A DNA stretch of 64,000 nt from Heterodera schachtii (taxonomy: Eukaryota > Nematoda > Chromadorea > Rhabditida > Heteroderidae). Position 1 is the stretch's first letter; each line of letters starts with the position of its first letter. The notes beneath the pieces are model-generated. The model worked only from the letters and a program-made list of their open reading frames with translations. It was not told where the DNA came from and ran no database searches. The DNA is taken from NCBI GenBank assembly GCA_023374025.1, contig SIJG01000005.1:2377850-2441849 (forward strand), given 5' to 3'. Positions 56,725-64,000 of the stretch are shown here, one piece after another. A program made the translations under genes and the position numbers.

Positions 56725-58036
56725 ATGCTCGACCAAATTTATAATTTTTCGCTCAGTCATCGGCAATTATTTAATTATTTTGGAATTTGCATTGACATTC
56801 CTTCGACAATTGTTTACATTTTGGAAATGATTACCATCATAAGGCATAAACAATTTTCAATGTCATCATTTTACAAATTGTTCTTCATCCGTGCCGTTTC
56901 TGTAAGCTATTTAAAAAATATATATTTAAAAATTTATTTAAAAAATGTATTTTATTTTAAGATATTCTTAGTTTAGCGCCCAATTCCTTAGGCATTTTGC
57001 TGCCAACTTTCTTTGGCCAACAATTGTTGCCAATTTATAGCACCGTACCAAATTGGGCAATCGTTTTGTTAACCTTTATTTCTTAAAAACTTTGGTATTC
57101 CAAGTCTCCAACATTGTGACCATTTTGATGTTGTTGAATCGTTTCACTGCAATTGCATTTCCATTCCATCACAAAATCGTAATTATTATTTAAAAGGAAT
57201 TAATTAATTTCGGTTTTTTAATTTTTAGCTATGGAAAAAGCACTTTTGGCATTTGATAGTGGTTTTGTTGATTGTACCAATGCTAATTACTGTTCCAATA
57301 ATGCGAATGCGCACAACAATTATTTTTTATGACAGCAATAGTTTTCTCTTAGACGACAAAGACCCGGTAAATAGTTAAATAATATTAAATATTTTTCCTT
57401 TTTTTAATTTTTTAATTAGGAAAGGATAAATATTCGGACGATGAGCTTTACAAAAGCGATTTCTTCTTCAATTTTCCTTCTGTTGTCGCTTCTTATCAAC
57501 ATTTTAACATAATTGCGTATAAAAGAAGCAAAAAAGTAGCGCTAAACTCACCGAATTCGGTCCGAATTGAGAAAAAATTGTTGATTTATGCTTTGCTAAC
57601 TTTTGCTGGCCATGCAATCCTCGCTATTTTTATGGTAAATTACCGATTCTAAAAAGTCAAATATTTAAAATTTTAATTTTTTGAAATCAATCAACAATTT
57701 ATTCTTGAGCTTAACTAAATACCTAACCTTTAGGGGAAAAGTGTCTGTCTCATGTTATTTTGGGTATTTTAATTACAATTTTCACAGATTATAGTTGGAT
57801 CAGGATTTTTGAGAGATTACTCCCCACTCATTTACATCCATTCTTCATGGATCAATGATTTATGCTCATTGGTATTGTCAAGTTGGCCATTGTTTTGCAC
57901 ATGCGACACTTTTCGGCAACAATTCTTCAAGGATTTTTGCCCAAAATGCTTTTATCCAACCCATCAAAACATCATAAACACAATGCCAATAGTCATCATA
58001 ACGCCAAATCAGCACCATAGATTTCAGAACTTATAA
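56725..58036 (+). pseudogene. Serpentine 7TM chemoreceptor copy with broken frames
   Basis: All five exons align with the intact receptors: exon 1 56725-56901, the rest to the stop at 58034-58036. The exon 2 acceptor changed from TTTTAGG to TTTTAAG, shifting the phase. In exon 2 one extra base after AACCTTT makes a TAA before the TM3 motif. In exon 4 one base is missing (ACATAATT against ACACTAATT), giving another stop. Three independent lesions make error alone unlikely. TM7 and the tail (WINDLCSLVLSSWPLFCTC) stay readable. Confidence 0.82.
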
Positions 58037-58181
58037 CTTAAATAAAAAGTAAAAGCGCAATCTTTTCAACTATTGCAAAAATCGGAATTTGACAGTTTTG
58101 TATTGGTTCATTTTTAAAGAGATAAATGTGATTTACGAACTTGCCAACCAACATAAAATAATGCACCAAAGCTAAATTAAA

Positions 58182-58670
58182 TTACTTTGGGATGGTTTGT
58201 TTTGAGAAGCCGTATAAAAAACCCACATGAAATTGTTGTAATTTTATAATTGAACTCTTATGAAAAAACAACAAAATCCGGGTCAAAACGTTGGGATCGG
58301 CATATAAGTTTTCATTAATTTGGAACGGAACAGCCATGGAACCTTCAAAGTAATCCTTAACATGTTTAAATACTGTTGCGCTGTTTTTAACAACTGGCAA
58401 AAAATCAATAAAAGAGTCGGAGACGAAGAAAGAGATATGTATCAAATAACCACTCAAGTTGCTCAATGATAGCTGAGACGAGGTTTAGCGAAGATAAAAA
58501 ACTTCTGGCTATTTAGAAAACGAGTCGGTACCACCACCAAGTAAATGTTGCCATCGCTATAAGGACCTGCAAGGTCAATGTGAATCCATCGTTCGAGACG
58601 TGATGCCGAAAAGATGGGAATGCCATTAGTGCTAAATTGGTTGGATTTGTGAATGTTTTGGATGTGCTTT
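58182..58670 (-). mobile_element. Gypsy-type integrase fragment
   Basis: Minus-strand reading SRLERWIHIDLAGPYSDGNI and YLVVV, then after a frame change DSF and further short matches. HIDLAGP with YLVVVDxFSKW is the start of the retroviral-type integrase core in Ty3/Gypsy elements (first catalytic Asp). The later catalytic residues are not visible. Downstream the frame continues to 58,182 with a Phe-rich segment I cannot assign. Confidence 0.65.
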
Positions 58671-58671
58671 C

Positions 58672-59170
58672 TTAAAGTGTGACACAAAATGACTTCACCC
58701 CTTGCCTTTTTGAGGTCACCGATGGTTTGAAATTGCCGACAATCGGCGTAAACTGCACGGGTAAGCATGCCCAAACATTTTCAATGGGATTTAAATCGAG
58801 GGATTATGCAGGCCAAGCGATAACATCGGCGTTATGGTCATGGAACCATTGTTTGGTGGAATTGCTGGAATGGCACGGCGCGTTATCCTGCTAGTGCAGT
58901 TGATGCGAGGCCAATGGTAAAAGTACGGCACAAGGAAGTTCTCCAGTATTACCTGGTAGGCTTCCAATCCGTCCACGAACAAATACGAGCGGCGTCGTTC
59001 AGAATTGGCTGAACGTCGCCCAACACATCACACATCATCGTCCCATCTGCCGTTTCCAGATTTGGCACGTGAACCACAGAAAATGCCATTCTGGTCAATT
59101 TGCGATAATCCTTCAAGTGCGGCTCTCTTTGTACGCGCTTAGACTAGTTTGGACTGAATTTGATAGCTCG
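58672..59170 (-). mobile_element. Tc1/mariner-type transposase remnant
   Basis: Minus-strand codons read QDNAPCHSSNSTKQWFHDH (second Asp of the DDE triad), then IAWPA, a TAA, SLDLNPIENVWACLPVQFT (the SPDLNPIENVW motif with the third acidic residue) and a C-terminus ending at TAA. Earlier pieces (PYFYHWP, SWTDWK) are in other frames. Stops and frameshifts inactivate it. It abuts the Gypsy fragment. Confidence 0.82.
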
Positions 59171-59966
59171 AAGGGTTGTTTCTCGGGACAGCTCCACTTT
59201 AAGATGCGTTTGGTTCACTCTCAATGCCTGCCGCAGTGAATATGACATTCAACTATTTTCGTTCCCATAATCCTTTGCCCACAAATTTTGGAACCTTGTC
59301 TACCATCTTATTACATTTGACCGTTTGGGTACCCAGCAGTCTGAATCCAATGTCGTTCCCCATGGAAGGCCGAGTTTATCATAACGATTGCGAACAGTGA
59401 AAATAAATTAAATTTGGCCGTCAGACCAACTGTGTGGTAAGTTGAGTCCCAAGCTGGATTCCGCACTCCACTTCCTGCACTTTTCAGCCTGAAAAGGGGC
59501 AAGGTGCCCCTATTCTTTTTTGTTACCCATTTCTAACCTTTTTACACCGATTTAGACCTTTATTATTTTGAGTTTGGGGACTATGATATCTATATTTACA
59601 TTTTGGGCCACCTGTATATAAAGACTGGGCCGAAAAGAAGCCTATACAAAAAAATAGAAAGTGTAGAAGAAAATTTTTTTACTGTTTTTCTCATTTGATT
59701 TTTAAATTCACTTTACAGCATTCAAAAATTATTTTATTAACTCGGCATGTCACGAAATGACAAGCTAAAATCAATGTGAGATTTTTATAAGAATTTTCTG
59801 CTTATTTTTTCTATACGGCGTATATGTATGTCATTCAATATTAAAATGCAAATTCATGGATTTCGAAATATTCACAATTTTTAAGAATTTATTTTAATAA
59901 TATTATTTTAATTATATAATAAACCGATCAAAACATTCAAAAGTTAATGCAATTCATTCAGTGAAA
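59171..59966. other. Spacer upstream of the 59,967 gene
   Basis: Faint transposase homology may continue to about 59,300. Otherwise I see nothing identifiable. The presumed promoter lies here. Confidence 0.4.
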
Positions 59967-61215
59967 ATGTCAACTTTTTGTTATATTGCATTTTTTGCAT
60001 GCATTTCTCAAATTTTTGGCACTGCAAATGGAATAAACACAGAAATGGAATTGCAGCCTCATTTTCAACAATACTCATCAACATTTTTACGGAAATTAGG
60101 TAATAATACAAAAAAAGTTATTTTGTTCTTTTTAATATAATTAATTATTTTTTAGAATTTGCTAATGGGCCAAAATTACTGATACCAATTGAAAATGTTA
60201 TTGCTTTTTTGAAAATGTTTTCCCAACTTAGTTCATCGATCAATTCCAATGATTTTAGCACAGTTTGCTTTTAATATTTTTAAAAATATTCAAAAAAATA
60301 TTTTAGCAATGCGTCGATTTTCAAATTTTGCAAATAAATAACGAAATCAGAGAGATAATAGAGACAAATCAGCTGAAGATTGGACCTAATTTATGCACAC
60401 TTCTTTATAATTTGTTAATGAGTTGCAATGAAATTGGATATGAATTGGATCGAAATTCGCGCTTAAATGCCCCTTCTGCTGTAAGTTAAATACGAAGAAA
60501 AGAAATTTAAAATTCAATTAACTAATTATGTTTTCAAGCTTGAACATAAAATGGAAGCACATTATGCTTTATCGGAATGTTCACAACGATGGCAGAATTA
60601 ATGTGTAAAGAAATGCACAAAATAGAGTCAGTTATAATTAAACAATAATTAATTAATTAGGTTTTTATTACCTTACTTAACAAAATTATTATTATTTATA
60701 ATATAAAAGGATAAATAAAATATTTATTTGCTAAGGGAAAATGAATAATAATTTAGTGATTTGGTTAAACGTGGATTTGTTTCCACGGCTTTTCTTCATC
60801 GGATTACTGTTGCCCAATTTGACGACTTTGGCATTGGCAAAAACAATGTAATTAATATTTATTAGCAAATCCAATTATATATTTCTTAAGTTTGATGTGC
60901 GTCAATGCGCTGCTTCTGTTGAACAAATGTTCAATTTTTGGCGCAAAAGCAAAGATAAGATGACAGATGATAGAATTGATAATTATAATATAATTACTAA
61001 CGATGATGTCGAAATTATTTATCCCATCCAAAATCAACATGTAAAAAGTCATTTGCAATCAAATTAATTGAAAATTATTTTAGTTAAAACAACAATTATT
61101 GGGATTAAACCATCAAAATCTGTGTAATTTTGTTGCGAAAAAAATTATGATGGACAATCCAAGTGAAGAAGGACAGAATGAAAAGAATGTTACTGATATT
61201 GAGATGGATGACTGA
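59967..61215 (+). CDS. NSF family member 3, best complete gene structure
   Basis: Seven exons: 59967-60099 (MSTFCYIAFFACISQIFGTA, signal peptide), 60156-60262 (GPKLLIPIENVIAFLKMFSQ), 60307-60480 (CVDFQILQINNEIREIIETN), 60539-60626, 60757-60847 (LVKRGFVSTAFLHRITVAQF), 60891-61040 (FDVRQCAASVEQMFNFWRKS) and 61084-61215 (LLGLNHQNLCNFVAKK, acidic tail ending EMDD). All phases join and give about 291 residues, provided one A is added to an A-run in exon 4. As written (CATAAAATGG) that exon shifts frame; the paralogue at 54.0 kb has CATAAAAATGG and reads through. The error may therefore be in the assembly. Donors GTAATA, GTTTGC, GTAAGT, GTCAGT, GTAATT, GTAAAA. Predicted secreted, mainly alpha-helical; function unknown. 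Confidence 0.6.
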
Positions 61216-62135
61216 TTAGAAGGGGAAATGGAATCAGTGAATTTCCATTTCATTTTCTTTTGTCTGTTAAATCTATAAAGTTGAGAGAATTTTGAAATTT
61301 AATAGTGGTTTGAAATAATTTAAATAAAAAAAAATAAATCGCCGAAATGTCTTAATTGTAGGGACAGAATATAAATTTATTGAGCATGAGAGTTAAAAAA
61401 ATTATTTATAATTTACGATTTGGGAGGATTTTCGTGCTGAAAGCCCCATAGCGTACTTTGATAGCATTTTTATATGTTATTGCAGAAATAATATACATTG
61501 ATAAAATAATAAATCAAGACTTTAGGCATGAATAAAACGTTTTATAGGGTAACAAATAGGGTTCGAAATTCTATGTTTTGCATGTTTTTCTACGCATATG
61601 CTATGAAGAAATCCATGAAAAATAATATTGGTCAATTTTTAAAAATGCGTGTACAATAGAATTTGAAGATTCCGTCGGGGCCGCCGCTACACCTTAGGCA
61701 GACAGACAAAAGAATGCAAAAAACTCATCTAGGTAAAGTTTCAAAATTTTTTCATTAGTAGAAAATTTAAAATTTTTTTTAGTTATTTGTTAAAAAAAAG
61801 TATTTTTTGATTTTTATTTAAAAAGAAATGTATAAACGAACAGAAATTTTTTTTTGTAGCATTTTATTTAGGAGTATTAGAAAACTGGAAAGGTAAAGTA
61901 TCAAAAAAAATTTTAAGTCTTGCATTTTGATTTAAATCCGATATAGATATATTTTGAATGGAGACCAGGGCGGGCGTAATTACGGATTACGGAAATGCGG
62001 ACTTTATACACATTAATTTGGGCTTTCGCCTACAAAATTTGGGCGTTTTTGTCGCTTCGCCACTATTTTTTTTTCTTCATTTTAGCTTTTGAAAATTGTT
62101 ATCAATATTGAAATAATTTAGGTCTTTGGTCCTAA
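61216..62135. other. Spacer with dispersed repeat
   Basis: Bases 61,320-61,450 match 46,770-46,900. GCATATGCTATGAA near 61,600 matches 9,836. No gene seen. Confidence 0.45.
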
Positions 62136-62300
62136 AAACTAGAGTGCCACGGGACTGGGACCGGGACCGGGCCGGGAATTCCCGGTCATCAGATGTCCCG
62201 GTCCCGGTTCCCGGTCCCGAATTTTGAAAAGCTCAGGTCCCGGTCCCGGTCCCGGTAGGGCAATCGGGAACCGGGAAAAACAAGCACTGGTAAGAATGGG
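62136..62300. repeat. CCCGGT-word array, self-complementary
   Basis: Starts TAGAGTGCCACGGGAC and contains GGGACCGGGACC and GGTCCCGGTCCC in both orientations, so the strand can fold on itself. Ends GCACTGGTAAGAAT like the 48.57-kb array. Confidence 0.65.
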
Positions 62301-62647
62301 GGTCTGAGTGAAAAATTAGTGATGAAAATTAGAGTCAAAGGAAAAAAATTTAAAAAAATAATTAATATATTCTTTAAAAGAAACATGTGCAAATCAGGGG
62401 TGGGACAACTCTCGCCTCTCGTCTCTCGCCTCTCGCCAACTCTCGCCATTTTTGGCACTCTCGCCTCTCGCCTCTCGTCTCTCGTTTTTTTGGGACGAGA
62501 GGCGAGAGTTGAAAATACACCCCTTAAAGATTGAACTTTTGAGCAGTCAGAAAAATATTCAAATTTACGCGAAAAAACATCATAAATCTCTTTCTCTGCT
62601 TCTTAAAATTAGAGAACAAGTTTTTTTAAATAGATCAAATTCAAATG

Positions 62648-62706
62648 TGGTCTGGTGGCTATACCTTCTGCCTTTTATTATTTTCCGCTTGGGTTCAATT
62701 CCCCGA
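62648..62706 (+). ncRNA. tRNA-like A/B-box module (possible SINE piece)
   Basis: TGGTCTGGTGGCTA resembles an A box and GGGTTCAATTCCCC a B box, at tRNA-like spacing. The flanking bases do not pair as an acceptor stem, so this is not a functional tRNA. It may be a tRNA-derived SINE or decayed tRNA, sitting inside the 62,395 element. Confidence 0.35.
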
Positions 62707-62893
62707 CAGTAGGAAATTTTTTTATATTTTCTTTACATTATTTCAATTTAAATTTAATTAATAAAAAATAGTTTAGCTTAAAAATTATTATTTTTTCTTT
62801 TTTTAAACAACCTAAAACCTTATATTTAACCAAAACTTTGATCATTTTTTGACAAATTCTGTTAACAAATCTCACCCAAAATTTCAAAATTTT

Positions 62894-62920
62894 TCCGGCG
62901 GCGCCTATTGGCACCGCCGG
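62894..62920. repeat. GC-rich palindrome, copy 8
   Basis: CCGGCGGCGCCTATTGGCAC then CGCCGG. CTGTTAACAAATCTC is about 25 bp upstream. Confidence 0.75.
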
Positions 62921-63257
62921 AACCCGCACCCGCCCCCAATATTCCAAAAAAGTTTTTTGAAAAAAGCCCACAAAAAGAGCGATTAAAAAACAAAATTTAA
63001 AAGATTTCAATTTATTAAAACAATAGAAAAATTCTCAAAGAAATTTTTATTTTTTGTCCATTAAATTAAAAAATACTAAATCATTTACCCGGTTTTTGTC
63101 AAGCCGGTTCCGGGCAACTCGAGAATTTACCTAATATTCTTTGAAAATTTGAGCATTTTTGATACAAATTCTGTAAAATGCATTGGCTAAAAGCACAAGT
63201 TTTGGTTCTTTTTTGAATAAATCTGTTAACAGACCCGAAGTAAATTTTCAAATTTCT

Positions 63258-63284
63258 CCCGGCTGCGCCTACCGGCAGCGCCGG
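63258..63284. repeat. GC-rich palindrome, copy 9
   Basis: CCCGGCTGCGCCTACCGGCA then GCGCCGG, with matched substitutions in both arms (GGCTGCGCC / GGCAGCGCC). CTGTTAACAGACC lies 30 bp before it. Confidence 0.7.
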
Positions 63285-63764
63285 ACCCCAATTGCCCCCG
63301 AAGTTTTAAAAAAGCGCGAAAAAAAAGATGGTTTTAATGGCAAAAATGGACAAATAATAAACTTTGTTTGTAAAATAAATAATTTCATGAAAATATTTAT
63401 ATAATATTTTTAATGTATAAGCTTTTATTTTCATGAAAAAATTGGAAGATTGGATTTTTCAGGACTCGGTTGGACCCGGACCCGGTTTAAAAACTAGGAC
63501 CCTGACCCGGCTTTTCTGGACCCGGCAATACACGGACCCGTAATCCTAATTTAATATACGCTTTTGGTTTTTTGAAGTAAAAAATAAGGCTACAAAAAAA
63601 TTGAAAAACTCTCGCCTCTCGTCCTCTCGCCTCTCGTCAACTCTCGTGATTTTTGGGACTCTCGCCTCTCGCCAAACTCTCGCTCTCGTCTTTTTGGGGA
63701 CTCTCGCCTCTCGCCAAACTCTCGCTCTCGTCTTTTCTGAGACAAGTCACACCCCTGGTGCAAA

Positions 63765-63822
63765 TGGCTTAGTGGCTAGTCTCCTTGACTTTCCCTTCTT
63801 ATTTCCCCTGGTTCAGTCCCTC
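63765..63822 (+). ncRNA. Second tRNA-like A/B-box module
   Basis: TGGCTTAGTGGCTAG and GGTTCAGTCCC at near-tRNA spacing, starting inside the target duplication of the 62,395 element. No acceptor stem pairing is evident. The same caution applies as for the first module. Confidence 0.35.
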
Positions 63823-64000
63823 TACAGAAATCAAATTATTTGGAATTTTCTTTTTGTATACTCGTGAGTTTCCTATAGAGAAAATATGATTCCTCATAGT
63901 TTTTTTAATTGATACATATTTTATCATTTTTTAAATGAAAATCCTACCAATTGAGCTTAATAATCCCAAAAACCAACCTTTTTTGTTGAAAATCTGTTAA
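63823..64000. other. Window end
   Basis: AT-rich, no gene. The last bases contain AATCTGTTAA, like the word that precedes the GC palindromes, so another copy may begin beyond the window. Confidence 0.3.

Larger units (their letters stand above)
62395..63757. mobile_element. Composite hAT-like element, about 1.36 kb
   Basis: Left end CAGGGGTGGGAC and right end GTCACACCCCTG are imperfect inverted repeats. GTGCAAAT flanks both sides exactly (62387-62394, 63758-63765). CTCTCGCCTCTCGTC words lie inside both ends (62,410-62,510 and 63,608-63,735). It holds two GC palindromes (62,894 and 63,258), a CGGACCCGG patch (63,460-63,540) and a tRNA-like module. No transposase frame. Confidence 0.85.

Noticed and set aside
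62189..63867. Arg/Ser/Leu-rich ORFs in the CTCTCGCC arrays
   Set aside because: Iterated-word translations inside a transposon; no consistent start or domain.

Overview
The window reads as AT-rich nuclear DNA of a nematode. The evidence is three things together: genes split by short GT-AG introns (about 40-115 bp; acceptors usually TTTTAG or TTAAG), an astacin metalloprotease of the nematode NAS architecture, and a cluster of 5-exon serpentine chemoreceptor genes. Mariner/Tc1, Helitron, Gypsy and LINE-like debris adds to this. I cannot name the genus; a plant-parasitic (tylenchid-type) worm is only a guess. There is no bacterial or viral gene block.

Layout. 0-6 kb: a spliced gene for a secreted Asn/His/Asp-rich protein (1452-2296) amid non-autonomous transposons with 8-bp target duplications. 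6.3-15.8 kb: two tandem astacin copies, a broken one (6586-8392) and an apparently intact 8-exon one (13301-15776), with members of an unrecognised multi-exon gene family (called NSF here) between them. 16.8-23.5 kb: three near-identical tandem copies of a 2.24-kb unit. 24-33.5 kb: more NSF copies; one is interrupted in an intron by about 3.2 kb of nearly pure purine sequence. 33.5-41.2 kb: transposons, a second Asn-rich gene copy, a pyrimidine tract, a decayed Helitron helicase, and a duplicate of NSF intron/exon-7 sequence. 41.6-58 kb: four serpentine receptor copies (two intact and in opposite orientation, one with broken frames, one terminal-exon remnant). 58-64 kb: Gypsy integrase and Tc1 transposase relics, the clearest NSF member (59967-61215), and a composite hAT-like element.

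Two themes stand out. First, NSF: I derived a 7-exon structure (predicted signal peptide, then alpha-helical segments) with conserved exon phases in several copies. I cannot match it to a known family. Second, at least seven non-autonomous elements with TAGGG/CAGGG-type termini and 8-bp target duplications, each filled with its own iterated short word. A GC-rich imperfect palindrome (core GGCGCCTATCGGC) recurs about nine times, sometimes inside them.

Many frame breaks are single-base differences in homopolymers. Some 'pseudogenes' could therefore be read-error artefacts; each entry says where that applies. All coordinates come from reading the sequence by eye; no similarity search was run.
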